A stretch of DNA of 64,000 nt from Gnetum montanum (GCA_015680685.1 MNCI01001300.1:230547-294546), one strand, 5' to 3'; positions 20,480 through 33,171 are shown, counted from the stretch's first letter. Made by a program: numbers and translations. Notes: generated by a model not told the origin, from the letters alone.

Positions 20480-23400
20480 GTGAAATCTATACAATTATAC
20501 CTCTAGGTCTATAACCATTTCTTGGAGCTCTTGATTTTGCTCATGCATTAGTTCTTGCTCTTGTAGGACTACTTTTTGCCATTCCTCAACATCAACCTAG
20601 AACTTCTCATGACTCCTCTTAGCCTATAAGAGCTCACACTAGGGTACATCCAATTCAGTTGCTACTCAATGAATTTTCTCTTTAAGCTCTATGCATGGTT
20701 GAACTGCAAAATCTTGGACCACACAAAGATACATTCTCCATTCTTGCTTGTACATTGTCTTTAGCCTCTTCGAGTCTCCTCTTAAGGACAACAACAACAA
20801 CTTTAAGGTGGAGAATGTACATGTTTTCTAATAGGTTTATTTTTTTCTATATTAGTTCACTTGCAACCGTCTAATGAAGTTTGACATCACGGTGTCAAAT
20901 TTCTTTTTCACATCATGTCTCTCCTTGATTTCTTATTTATTTAATAGAGTTATAAGTTTTTGTAATCTATGTACCTTGAAATCCCAAGACAATTACTTAA
21001 TTAGATGGATATTTTTAAGCTCATTGGTTTTCTTGGTAATCTTATTTGCTAGCTCTTACTGCAAGTTCTAGCACTCTTTCTTTGTGTAGAGGTACTTGTT
21101 GTAAAATTGGATCATGATTTATCTTTTATTCTTCAAGATTTGTACTTGTTGGAAAAAGGAAAGTACCTATTTTTTCTTTTCTTGGCTCATTCTTTTCCAT
21201 TCTTAGGATTGATATTTCAACATTCTTATTTGATGCTCTAAGCCATCTTTCATGAACACAACCTTCTCACAAACCTAATGCTCCTGAAAATGTTTAGCTT
21301 GCAAGTACTCGATCCACACCTCCAAAGTGATTGTGGAAGGTGCTAGTACTAATGGTGTAAGATGTTGCAATTGTTCATGCAATCATCGTAACTTGGCCTG
21401 GCTTCTCCATAACTTTCAAGGATAAAATGTTCTATTAGAATTAGTAGTTTTTAGCTTAGCTAGTACCTTGACAAGTTCAGTCTTAATCATATTTTTGATA
21501 TTCCTTAATAGAAATTCTACACTAGGATCAACTATTTGCTTCTCCTCAACCTAATGGCTAGTCCTAGGTTGATTAGTAAATACCTAGAGACTTTAGCTAC
21601 ATGCTGGATGTTATGAAAACTATGTCATGATCAATGTTAAGAGGAAACACTCCATGAGGGCACATGAGTGTAAGATTGAATAAGGGAATCAAAATGAGTC
21701 ATCAGCAGATCATTTAATCATGGAGAAGGGGACTAGAAGAGATCCTCCCTCATTGCCTTACCATTCATAATGGCTTTCATTATTTATAGAAAATTGCTAT
21801 TAAAGTCTTGTGACCCTTCAACATAGATTTTGGTAGCTTTCCTCTCATCTTCAATGTCCATGATAGGCTGAGAATTGCCACCAGGAACAAATTCATAGCT
21901 TTAACTAATTTTGAAGTTGGGAGGTTAGGAAATGGATTTACTTCATTGTTATACCTACATTCATTGAGATTCTTGAGGTATAGTTGGTGCTAGTGGAGTT
22001 GGTCTAAAGGTTCGATATGAGATACCTCTATGAAAGGCACCTCATCCTCTAAATTAGGTATAGCTCTAATGATCTTATAATGTCATCATGGAGCAACCAC
22101 CATTGCAGTCTTCTAGTCTACGATGCTTGCTATTGCTGGGTTTCTTCCCATATGATTAACTATGCCTACCAATTTGTAAATTTTTTTGATGAGTCATGGA
22201 AAGGAATAAACCTCCCTTCTATCCTTGGCCATAACTTTGATCTTTTAGATCAAGTCCTTGTAGAGAAAAGATGGGATGTTTATGATATACTTTCTCCTCA
22301 TCATTGCCACAATCTTAGCCCTCTGAGTAGAGATACCCAACAAATTTTTGATGGACATAAAGTTGTATGTGATAATTTTGCACATATTATTTTAAACTAG
22401 GGGACATTTTGACATCTTCACCTTCACTTTATCCGTGTCAAAGGCCTCTAGCATGACACTCAAACTAAGTTTGTTCTTAGTATTTTGAATTCATGGGGCA
22501 CCAATTATTTGTTGGTTCATTTAGAAATCCTATAGCTCATGAGATTCTCCATGTGGACATAGGCACAAGGACTTTACCAACAAAGGTCATGGCACCATCA
22601 ACAATGAGGTTTTAGTAGAACTTCTCCATCTTGTACCAATATCATATGAAGGGTTGGGTGATGTAACTTTAGAAGCCCGTTCACTATAGTAACTTCTTGA
22701 GCTTAGGAGGAGCAAGTTAAAGGAATTGATGATAGTTATTTTTCTAATGAATTGATCACTAGAAAATATCATGAGTAGGCACATCCTCTTGTGTGTTATG
22801 TTGATCTTCATCATCATCTTTTTCTAGCTCCTCTAGTAATTATTTGACTACATGCTACTGTGCACATGCTTGAACCAAGGACTAAGAACATGATTGCATG
22901 CCTTTCAATATACTTCTAGGTGGATGCATGTGTAGGGTAGGGCCTATAGGATTTAGTATAGGATTTGTATGTTCCAGATTGGGGGATCAAAGTTCTTTAC
23001 CTTCTTCTTTCTCAAGAACTAGTGATTCATGCAAAGGACCATAGATAGAGACATGAGAATATTCAACCTTAACCATCCTTGGTTGATGGAGCTTGGATTA
23101 TAATCATCCCAACATGATTAGTTATGAAATTTGCTAAAAATCAAGTGAGTTTCTCTTAGGCATTATACTACTATTGCATAAAGTGTATGCAAGAATAATG
23201 ATAAATATAATTCCTTGGGAAATAATTGAAAAACATCATCATAACTATTAAATTATGGCATGCATGGGTAAGAATGGATGAGGTAGAACTGTTTAAATAA
23301 CTACCAAAAATATTAAATACATACTTAATATGGTGTCTCTTCCCCACGACTAAGTTACAAGACACTAGGATTGAACCATTGCTAGAACATCAAGGATAGG

Positions 23401-24720
23401 AAGACCTAGGAAGAATGCATATAAAATATTATTAATCTGCTTGAAAGGTGAAATTTTTAATAGAGTTTTTCTTGTTTTTGATCCATGTAAGTAGAGGAAA
23501 GAAGAAAAATATAAAATAAAAAGTGTAAGATGCTGTGTTGGATCTTCCAACTATATATAGGTTTGTTAATGCAAGGGGATGTGCTGGCATAGGGGCACCA
23601 ATTACCCTACCCTAATGCATCATTTAAAACAAAAGGAATGTATCTAAATCTACTTCCATGCCTTTTACTCATCTTCAAATACAACTAAAGTGTGATTTGA
23701 GATATGTACCATGTCAAAATCAATGAGGATTAACCTCACAAAGTATATGAGGAACAAAACAAGAAGAACATGATAAGCTTACCTTAGACGATGTCAATGG
23801 TTCATGGAAAAGAAGGTGTTTGATCAATATATACAATCCCAAGAATCTAGGACTTCTAAAGAGGGGTTAAGATAGTAGGAGAATGATTATAGAATCAAGA
23901 ATAATAAAATATAGGCATAATTAAGGTGGATTGATTGAGTTTAGCATGGTCAAACCTTAAAGCACCAAGAGTTTATTCTTATACATGTGAAAGACTAATC
24001 AAGTATTGTATGCAATGCAACCCATACCATCATTAAAAGATTAGCATTGGCTAAGTTCCATATGGTGCTTACCCATCAAGTATTTGCAAGTGAGTCCTCC
24101 TTAGAATAGACACTTGTCTTCATTGCCCTTGTAAAACTTGTTGATGAGACATTCGTGGATTCTCAATAATCAATGAGAAATTAGTATCAAATATGAGTTC
24201 ATCTTGTTGGATGACTAGTTCTCATCCTTCATGTTGCTTGATGGATAAGAATGGAATAGAAGAGATGGAAAATTAATAATGGATGAGAGAGAGAGAGAGG
24301 AAGGGAAGGAGAGAGAGTACAACATCACTAGAGTCCTAGCCAACCATTCAATTAGTTCATAGAGTATGTGAGCATTATCTACACCCACAAAATATTTTCT
24401 ACTATATCCTTCATCGCTAATCATTAACAAAATAGGAATTGACCTCCAAGTATCCCTTCCAAGCACCAAGTCATACTTGCGCAATGCAATGACATCTAGC
24501 CTTGATTATTTCACAGTCTAATCATTGTTGTAAGCCAAACCAAGGTAGTGTTTCATCCAACATCCAAAAGTGAAGATTTTGGTTTGATTTTCCTTCCTCC
24601 ATGCATTTATGCATGGTAGGCTTCCTAAATTTAGCTCTACCAAAACCATTCCATCAATCCTCTTGGCTATGCTAACAATTCCAAATCCCAACAAGAAGCA
24701 CAACATCCTAACCATTAAGA
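20480..24720 (-). pseudogene. Coiled-coil-like accessory ORF remnant of B
   Basis: Minus-strand frames through this stretch look protein-like but are broken by stops and frameshifts. The downstream end (about 20700-20490) is rich in Glu, Gln, Lys and Leu with heptad-like spacing (VDVEEWQKVVLQEQELMHEQ), which suggests a coiled coil. Upstream pieces are 22817-22587, 24484-24215 (KYDLVLGRDTWRSIPILL) and 24715-24518. I do not recognise the family, and it may be more than one protein. It lies where pol would be in a complete element. Absence of an RT YxDD or integrase motif is an observation by eye over decayed sequence. Confidence 0.4.
24285..24318. repeat. GA microsatellite
   Basis: Run of GAGAGAGA interrupted by AAGGGAAGG, within B. 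Confidence 0.8.
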
Positions 24721-26400
24721 TAATTTTTTGGGTTTAAATTCGGTTAAGGCTTAGATCAAGGATGAAAATAGTTGATGCTTGAAACAAATGATTAGGGGCT
24801 TGGATGAAAGTAATGATTGACATCGCTAAGGTTAATAAAGAAAGAAACTTTTGGGCCTTCATGGCTATGGGTAGGAATGGACAAGAGATTATCTTGGACT
24901 ACAATGTTATGGGAAGTCAAGTGATCTTGATAATGGGTTGAACATGAGAAAGGTTTGCATAGGGTTAGGTTCAACCAGTTTGATGTGAGTAAGTATTAGA
25001 TCAATTTGGATGATAAGCATACCAATTTGCACAACTAATAAGCTTGAAAGTATATTTATTTTCCCATTACCTCTTTACTCTTTTCTTCTTTTCTTTTATC
25101 AAAGTTTATTTTCTTTTTATCATCATCAATTTCATTTGTTTTATTTTTCATATATATATATATATTCATTTTCATTTTACAGGTTGAGGGTTTTTGATGT
25201 AGCATTGGAATTGTGGGAATGCTTAGAGTGCCAAATTACCACATGGATTCTTTGACTTACATGAACATGAGAATTTATGAAATCACAAACCTCTTTTGGC
25301 CAGGGTGGCCAAGCAAGGCACTACATGCACCTTGGTCTAACCACATTGATTAGACCCATCCAATGGTGACAATGACCCTTGATGACATACCCTTTCTATA
25401 CCAATGACCAAGAACTATTCTAGAATTCTAAAGCTCATACCCTAAGGTGTGGATGCACTAGCTACCCACAATTCTAGTAGCATTACTTTCACCACTTGTA
25501 ATGTAAGTCCATACTTCTCACTAAATCTAAGCTTGGTTTATTAGTGATGGATTGAAGAAAAGTGGTTGGAAGAATATTTTTGCATGGGCATTCTATCGAT
25601 CAAAGTTTCATGTTTAACCCATTTGTCTCTCATGTATCATCATGACATATGAGCATTTATAAAGCTTCTAAACTAGTGTTCTTACATACACAGACAAAAA
25701 TACTCCAAAAGAAAATAAAATTTTGTGATTGACTTGTTAACCTTAAAATGGTGAAAAATTCTAGCGAAGCACACAAATTCTTATTAATTACACAAATTAA
25801 AATAGTAGAAAAATAAAAATTTGATATGGTTTAAAGGATTTCTCCCTCATGACTAATCCATGTCTATCACCTAGGAAGCCTCTAAGTGTTAAATTGAATG
25901 TTTAGCATGCTCAAAGATAAAAGATGTTCATTATAATGCACTAGGTATTGTCCCTATAGATGCTTTGTTTGGCTTATTTGAATGGCTTTTGTCCATGGTA
26001 TATCAAGACTGGGAAGGATCATAAGATATTCTCTTGTAGTGCATCCTTCTAGTCTTGTCCCTTTTGTTGATCTCAAGATGGAGATCTTTGAAAATCAACT
26101 AGGAATTACAGTGGTTAACTAGGATTTTTCCATTATAATAGGAAGATCCTCTTCCATCTTATATTCTGAATTAAACACTAACAAATTATTAGGATACAAC
26201 CATCCTACCACAAAAGTGGTTACATTGCATACCTATCCCACTTGTTGTATGTATGATCACTTAGCTAGCTAAAGTTAAATGTTAGTATGCTTGAGAGGAG
26301 GGAGTCCTAAATCAAGATACCACTGGAGTGAAATAAGATTGACTTCTAAATAGAAGTCATAGAGATCTAGGTAAAGATATTTTTCACAAATCTAAATCTT
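24721..26400. other. Non-coding part of B
   Basis: No credible ORF. It contains a short TA microsatellite at 25150-25165 within a T-rich stretch. Confidence 0.5.
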
Positions 26401-28754
26401 CACCATGGAAATGCTAGGATTTGGTTGCTTTTTGGGAAAACATTACTCTTTAATTGACCATGCTACTACTATAGACATAGAGATGATGACAACATCACCA
26501 TTAGAAGCCATAGTGCTATCCCCACTAGACATAGTAATGGAACTCATCCCTAAAGTAGATATTACTATTAAATTATTATTAGGGATGTTCCTTGAGACCT
26601 CATAAGCATGGGCTTCCATTTTCCTTTAATCAATTTCCTCTTTGCAAGGTGGAGAAGAAACAAACATAGTCCCATGATTCTCATGTTTGCATTTATAGTA
26701 GAATTTCCTAGTGCGGGACGTAAAACTTCTCCCTACAATCAAATGAATAAATGATTGGCAATATTGCCTAGATGCATGGATAGAAGTAGGATCAAAACTA
26801 TAGAAAGCATTACTTTATTTGGCCTACCTTGGTTGTAATTGATTGGATATCTCACCTTGCATGGGACCATGAAGTATAAGCTGCTGCTACTATTGGGAAG
26901 CTTGGTTGATAGGATTGATGAAAATAGGTAGGTACTATTGAAATATTATCATTGGAGTTTGATTAGTACTTTATTGGGAATCATAGAAGTATGGATTAGA
27001 TGAAGGAATTATCTATTGTTACATTGGATTAGGAAGATTTCATGGAGCAACACCCCAAGGATTTGAAGTTTGCCATTTTTGGTACTGCTACATGGGTTGT
27101 AGATAAGCACCACTAGGATAGTATGCATGGATGGGGCATGAAGTTCTTATTTCCCTCTTGAAAAATCTATGATTCAAAGGTATCCTAGATCACCTCATTT
27201 CACCAATCATGTGGGCCATGATTGGGCAGCATTGAGAATCAAGAGAGTATGCATAATATTCACAAGGACCCTCATCATTTGATGAGGATCTGGAAGCATC
27301 ATTCAAATCTTCTTGAATGCTCTTGGAGTAAGAGAGCTTCTCCTTATGCTTGCCATCATACGTATTCCTTCATTCATTTGGTGAAATTATCTTGGTTGTA
27401 ACCTCAACCATGTTATCTTTAATGTTCTTGAAAGTAGTGGTCATCTTCTCATCCAACATATCCTAGACTCAATCCACACAGTGGACCAAGCCCATCAAGG
27501 CTTTATTTGTTCTAATTTGATTCTTTGTAAGGGCCACAACTATAGTAGAAGGTTTGGTAGCACCTTTAATATTTTTAATCTCATGCCTACATAATGGATC
27601 ACAATTATGTGCCTTTGTTGCTTTCACCATTCTTCCTCCATGGTATTAATGATGTTCAAAAGTGCTTTGATTTGGGCCACAGAATTTTTATGTAGTTGGC
27701 CCATCATGTACATGTCCATGTTCTCTCTTGTTTCCTACCTTGTCCCTTCAACAATATGCATCAACTACTCTTATTAGCTAAAATGATGATTTAGGTAGTG
27801 ATGAACATTTTTCATATAACTCTTCATGGTAATGTCAAGAGCCTTACAAGCTCCTTGCCTCTATCTAGCCATCTCCTTTTGGATGTTTAAGATTTAGAAA
27901 TAGGTTTGAAATTTTGTATAGAATATTTTAACCATATTTGTCAATTTTTGAATTGATCAAGGAGGCAAGGATTTATACCAAGCTTCTTCATGTTTAGTGA
28001 CTTTATGGGGAAACAACTACAACTTTTGCCAATCACTTACGATCTCTTAAAAATAGAAAGCATTGTCAAATACTTAGACATAAAGCTAGGAATCATCACT
28101 AGTATACCCTCTATAGGTTGTTACATTAGCCATGTTAATTCATTTGATCTTGCTATCTAGAACATGCTTCCTTAGAATGTATATAAATTTTTCCAACTCA
28201 TGATAATCATCTCAATTGAATAAAGAGGAATCATAATTACCACCAGTAGGTCTAGATAAATGTAAATGCTAGAACCTATAAAGTAGATCATCATGTTGGG
28301 CTACACTTGGTGTGAAGTTGGCCAACCAAGGGGCTTGCTGGTGGGTTGGCCCTTTGTCTTTTTGATTTGCCTTAGGCTCTTGATCCCCATCTGATTGAAA
28401 AAATGAAAAGTTATGGCTAGCCTCTTTCATTGCCACTCGATCATAAAGATCTTAGATGTAAAAAGACTGATAGTCATCAAACATGGGTTCATGAGTCTTG
28501 TACATTTGTTCTAACATCATATTGATGAAGGCATCAATAAGATCACTTGGTGTAGTGACAACTAGATCTCTAGAGAATAGACCATGAGCATCCCTCCACA
28601 TTCCCTTCTTATCTATATGATAAGCTGGCATAACTGGTGAAAGGGTTTTATCCTTTGAGTGTTTAAAAATGATGAAAACCCTTCTTCTTGTTGGTGCACT
28701 ACCAATGGTCTTAGGTAGGCTCTTAGTGCTATCTATCATTTCATTCATGTTCAT
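26401..28754 (-). pseudogene. gag: Retrotransposon gag of B, heavily decayed
   Basis: It starts at an ATG at 28754 with 100 open codons (MNMNEMIDSTKSLP). Further down, the minus strand shows the Retrotrans_gag core in broken frames: EEAWYKSL, MVKIFYTKFQTY, KALDITMKSY and ETRENMDMYMMGQL, each matching in order the M1 and E gag (KVWYRSL, MVKLFSERYQTY, PLDVALERYY, ETLGMYAQGQL). A degenerate zinc-knuckle-like piece (YYKCKHENHGT) occurs near 26700. The reading frame is destroyed by many stops. Confidence 0.65.
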
Positions 28755-28850
28755 GATAACCTACATACATAAAACTAAAACACACACCAAATTTGAGTAA
28801 AAGTTAAAATTAAGAATGTACAAGTGTTTTTGGATAATTCACCAATGTCC

Positions 28851-28868
28851 TCGTTGGTAATGATGCCA
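28851..28868 (-). promoter_or_regulatory. Decayed primer-binding site, tRNA-Asp type (B)
   Basis: The minus strand reads TGGCATCATTACCAACGA one base after the LTR. Against the tRNA-Asp complement it differs at seven places, six of them G-to-A or C-to-T. Confidence 0.6.
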
Positions 28869-28869
28869 A

Positions 28870-30161
28870 TAATTGCAATTCCACAAATTTTGAATCCATG
28901 GAATATATCATACAAATCATAGTTTGATCTGGTCATAAGCTTTGAGGATGATGTTGAGTAGATTGCTAAGAACACTTGTGTATATCATTGTATTTAATAA
29001 ATAGAAAGGATATTATAATACATATGATACAAATGAAAGCCCATGTTGCCATGATATAAGGTCGAGAAAATATTTATGATTTTTTGTTTATAATTTTTAT
29101 GGATTTTATGGTTATAAAGAACAAAATGAAAGTAAACACACATGCATCACCATTCTACTTGGGGATAGGGGTAATGCTTGTGCACATGCACACAAAAACA
29201 CATATTGTAATCACTTAAGAGATAGGTGCAATAGTACACACAAAAAATAATAAAATGGTTGTTAGTTACAGCCTTGATGACCCAACACTAGAGCATAAAA
29301 TTGTGATCTTCTTAGGTAAGATAGAATCATTGTAGCTTATGAAAATAAAAAAAATTAAATATTCTTATAATTTTAATTTTTATAATATTTTTGGTATTTT
29401 AATGTTTAATGCAGAAATGGTATAAAATTGAAGAAAACCCATAAGCTTTATTCGCTATGCAAATAATGGACCTTATCAACCAAATGGTTCTAGACGATGT
29501 AAGAAAGGTAGCATTTTGATAAAGTCTAGCCACACTTTTAAAAGTGATGAATCAAAACACAGATAAAATAGGAAAAGAATCACTTACCCAAGGGAGGAAG
29601 AGCTCTTCACATAAAATAAAACATCAAAATACCAAAGAAAATGCTTGAAATTAAGTTTGTTTCATATGGAACTCATCCCTAATATTTATAGTTTTCACAA
29701 CACAATGATAGGGGTTTGGTAGTGCCCAAGTGTCAACATAGGTTCATCAACATAGCCTAGATAACCCAGAATACACTTGAGGTGGAACAAGAGGTAAAGT
29801 GCCCAAACTAGGGCATGGAGTGGGATGCGTCAACATTCCTATGTTGATGAAAGTGGTTCTCTAGCATAGGGAAGCTAGTGCATCCTTACCATCATACTTT
29901 ACTCTTGTTTTCTAGGATGAAAGTTAGAAGGCCTTGGAACAAGTTGAAACCTTCCAAGGGTCTCTGAGCTAAGTCAAAAATTTTTTGAGAAGACTAAAAC
30001 ATGTTCCAAACATATAAGTGGAAATTAGAAAGCAAAGATGCACAACTAGAAGATAGAAACCTTAACCATGCATGTGAAAATCATAAACACTAGGTGCATG
30101 AGATACATCCCAAATCCAGAACTTACAGTTGACTTCCAAAATGCCACTGAATGACTCATCA
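28870..30161 (-). repeat. 5' LTR of B
   Basis: 1292 bp. The minus strand starts TGATGAGTCATTCAGTGGC. A TATAAATATTAG box occurs on the minus strand near 29685. About 143 bp at 29521-29663 have no counterpart in the 3' LTR. Confidence 0.75.
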
Positions 30162-30297
30162 CCTCCCATCCCTATATATATCCTAATATTGAAGATTGAA
30201 TTTTAATTTTAATCATTTAGTGAAATTCTATTTATTTTCTTAATCTTCATTTTTAATTGCATATATAATTCTTTAGCAATGACAATCATAAATATTC

Positions 30298-30480
30298 ACT
30301 TGAGAGGATGCTCAAGTGGTTAACTCATTATTTTACAAATAGTTGTAAACAAAATGCTACTAGTTTAAATCACATTTGAGGTAAAATTATATTATTATAT
30401 AATTATTTTAAAGTATCATGTTGATTATATGTCTTTGGATGTACTTATAGTCAAATTATTTTGGGTTTCAACACTTCCCC
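30298..30480 (+). repeat. tRNA-derived SINE, copy 1
   Basis: An A-box-like GCTCAAGTGGTTAA at 30310 and a B-box-like TAGTTTAAATCAC about 50 bp on resemble the internal promoter of a tRNA-derived SINE. The body and tail (TTGATTATATGTCTTTGGATG... TTTTGGGTTTCAACACTTCCCC) recur in the other copies. Confidence 0.55.
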
Positions 30481-30607
30481 TCTCTCTTCTTCTAATTATT
30501 AAAAAAATTACATGTTAAATCCAACATCCCCTCTTCTAATAAAGTAACAAGATAATCTCATATTTCATACTGTTATTCAATGAAAAGTCACTCAAGTGGT
30601 TAATAAC

Positions 30608-30763
30608 AATGAGGTGTTAGCTTAGTGATAAGACACATGATTTTGGAAGTTGCAGGTTATGGGTTCAATTCTAGTGGGTAATTCTGAGTTATATAAAGTT
30701 CTAATTGGACTATATATCTTGGGGTGTACCTATGTTTCACTAATTTTAGGTTTCAAAACCTCC
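30608..30763 (+). repeat. tRNA-derived SINE, copy 2
   Basis: A box GTTAGCTTAGTGATAAG at about 30616, B box GGGTTCAATTC at 30661, and the shared tail TATATATCTTGGGGTGTACC...TAGGTTTCAAAACCTCCC. Just before it (about 30589) is a truncated head of the copy-1 type, which suggests nested insertion. Confidence 0.6.
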
Positions 30764-30940
30764 CACTGAAGTGGTTAGTTCATTGTTTAACAAGGATTTG
30801 CAATTAAGAGGTTGCCAATTTGAGTCATACTTAAGGCATCACTTTGTTCTTCTTAAGTTTTCTTGAAGTATCATGTTAGCTATATGTATTGAGATGTATT
30901 TATAGTCAAATTTTTTTAGGTTCCAAATTTTTCCTCTAAT
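30764..30940 (+). repeat. tRNA-derived SINE, copy 3
   Basis: Head ACTGAAGTGGTTAG and GCCAATTTGAGTCAT as A and B boxes, related to copy 1; tail TATATGTATTGAGATGTATT...TAGGTTCC. It follows copy 2 without a gap. Confidence 0.55.
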
Positions 30941-30988
30941 TGCCATTCCCTAGAAGTAGTTAATAATGTTGTTCTACATGATTTGGTC

Positions 30989-31220
30989 TCAATGAGGTAT
31001 TAGCCTAATGGTAAGAGTCTTGGACTAGCAATGTTATGTCATAGGTTTGATTCTACTAGGTATCATTAAAATATAAATTGAACAAAATTTTCTAAAAGGA
31101 ATTCTCAGACTAGTCCAATACATCTAAGAGGTCTTAATGGATGTAAGTAAAAATTTCAATTTTAGTTTCTATATGTCTTGGGGGTAAATATTGTTAAAAA
31201 AAATTAAGGTTTTAAGGGGG
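30989..31220 (+). repeat. tRNA-derived SINE, copy 4
   Basis: The best match to a tRNA promoter here: TTAGCCTAATGGTAAGAG (A box) and ATAGGTTTGATTCTA (B box), 40-50 bp apart, with a copy-2-type head (CAATGAGGTATTAGCC against CAATGAGGTGTTAGCT). The tail TATATGTCTTGGGGGTAAAT is shared. Confidence 0.6.
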
Positions 31221-32040
31221 TTGTTGAGGTACCCTACAAAAATATTTAAATTAATTTATTAAAAAATAAGAAATAAGGTTGCATTAAGGAAATCATGCAA
31301 ACAAGAAATATAACTCTCCAAAATACCAAAAGGTATCCAAACTTTTATTTAGTATCATAAAATAGCTATAACAAAAAGAACATAAAGGATAATAATTGAG
31401 GTTATGAACTTTAAACTAACACCTATAGTAAAGCCAGAATAACAAAAATTTGCATCAATAATTCAAAAAAAAAGAGGATAAGGTTACAAACTACACAAAA
31501 TAAAGGTAACATCTGATTAAAGGAGAATAAATAGATCTTCTTAATCATTTAATTGCTAAAGAAAAAGGACATATTTATTTCTAACTATAGTAGATCCATC
31601 ACTTCCAAGGAGTTGAAGCTAAAGGAAGAGATGGATGGAAAAGAAAAGGGCACTAGCTGAAAAAGAAACTTGGTAGCCCTTGAATAGATAATTATTTTAT
31701 TGCTTTCAAACAAGGAAAAGAAATTAAAGAATATGAAAATGTTTTACAAGATTCAAGATGACATCTAAAATATAATCGGTAAGAGTAGGAGACAATAAGG
31801 ACATAAGAAATGCTCAATCAAACATAAAAGTCATCATAGGGTTTATTGTTGAGCAATTCAAAAGAAAATGCAAAAGAGATTTTGAAGAATCACAAAAGAT
31901 GCATTAAAGAGTATGAAACCAAATCTATTACATTCTTGTACCCAATGGAAGTTCATTGTTAAGTAATAACAATATATAAACTATAATATTAGGTTGTGAA
32001 CTAGTCCTTAATTTCTTAAAATAATTTTTGATTAATTCTT
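31221..32040. other. Stretch without a supported gene
   Basis: A-rich, unrecognised; no ORF or repeat that I can support. Confidence 0.5.
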
Positions 32041-32057
32041 CTAATGTATTATATTCT

Positions 32058-32120
32058 ATTGGCTATATGTCTTAGGTTGTACATATAGTCATTTTTTAGG
32101 TTTGAAGAACTTTCCCCCCT
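32058..32120 (+). repeat. SINE tail remnant, copy 5
   Basis: TTGGCTATATGTCTTAGGTTGTACATATAGTCATTTTTTAGG followed by a C-rich run matches the tail of the cluster copies; no head is visible. Confidence 0.45.
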
Positions 32121-32292
32121 TCAAACCAAATAATTTTTTAATTGATGCATTAACCTAATCATTTCAGAATAACTTCAATATCATGATTTAAGCTACATTG
32201 ACGTAGCGATATGGATGTTACATGTGATGTCCTTTATATCTAGCTTAGATTTTTTAATGTATGAAACTAAGACTGCTATATAATATTCAACA

Positions 32293-33158
32293 TGTGTTAT
32301 AAGGAAACCTCTTTTGAATCCCTTTACATCCTTATAGGTGGAAGACTAAAGGGTTTTGGTAGCTTGAAAGATATCTTAGATCTTTGCAAATGTCTTGCTT
32401 GAGAGTTGGTCATGCATAGAAGATGTCCTAGTCATCTAGAAGATGTCTTGTTTGAGAGTTGCCAGGTGATAATAAACATCTCATTTTCCTAGGAGACATC
32501 TTGACTAAGAGGGGAGATATCTTTGAGGAGACATCTTATATGAGGGGGAGATGTATTGTCTCTAGAGAAGGTATCATATTAGCATTATAGATGTCTTGCC
32601 TGCATCTTAGATTTGCAAAAGAGATATCTTATGAAGCTTGTAGATGTCTTATTTGATTGGGATAAAGGTTTGAGATGGTAGATGCAATTCGAATATTAAA
32701 TCCAAGCTTGGAAACATCAAGGAGTCTTCGTGCTAGTCGCGAGGAAGGTTTTTCTAAGGTCTTGATCTTGTAATTGATAAATATTGATCATGTTTGCATG
32801 TTTTAGATAGGAAAAGTGTAGAGAGTTTAGAGAGATTACATGAGAGTTATGTGCATCTTTGTGGTCAACTGGATATGTGATAGTGATCATTGTGTCTCTT
32901 ATGGGTATTGATAAGTTGTTCCTTACATTGAGGTTAATCCTATGTGTGGTTATAGAGCCTCATGCTTTGCAATAAAATTCCATGTGTGAGTGTGGTTATT
33001 ATATAGGGTTATGGTTCCATTGTATTTGAAATCTTCTTTCATTTTGAATAGAAGATAGCTACTTTTCTTGTTTTCTAGCAAATTCATTGTCTTGTATGCT
33101 ATTTAGATTTCGTATGTTTTGAAGGGTTAAAGGAAATTAGAGTGACCCTACTCTAGGA
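32293..33158 (+). repeat. 5' LTR of C
   Basis: It starts TGTGTTATAAGGAAAC, comparable to TGCTAATGTAGGAATAC at 37909, and ends just before the primer site. The U3 half carries many copies of AGATGTCTTG-like words and some of the inverse, also seen in the 3' LTR remnant. Confidence 0.7.
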
Positions 33159-33159
33159 T

Positions 33160-33171
33160 TGGTATCAGAGC
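33160..33171 (+). promoter_or_regulatory. Primer-binding site, initiator-Met tRNA (C)
   Basis: TGGTATCAGAGC, an exact match to the complement of the plant initiator tRNA-Met 3' end, continuing ATTGGCTTA as in many plant elements. Confidence 0.9.

Larger units (their letters stand above)
19105..30161 (-). mobile_element. B: old 11-kb LTR element without polymerase
   Basis: Two similar direct repeats flank 8.6 kb: 19105-20233 (3' LTR) and 28870-30161 (5' LTR), read on the minus strand. Both start TGATAAGTCAT or TGATGAGTCAT. A decayed tRNA-Asp primer site (28868-28851) and a CCATGGGGTA tract next to 20233 fix the direction. The flanks TCTCT and CCTCC agree at only three of five places. Gag remnants lie next to the primer site and a coiled-coil-like coding remnant fills the 3' part. 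No protease, RT, RNase H or integrase motif was seen. LTR divergence is much higher than in E, so this is an old insertion. Confidence 0.75.

Noticed and set aside
30989-31060. Functional tRNA gene
   Set aside because: A and B boxes are present but the cloverleaf stems do not pair well and the sequence continues into a shared SINE tail.
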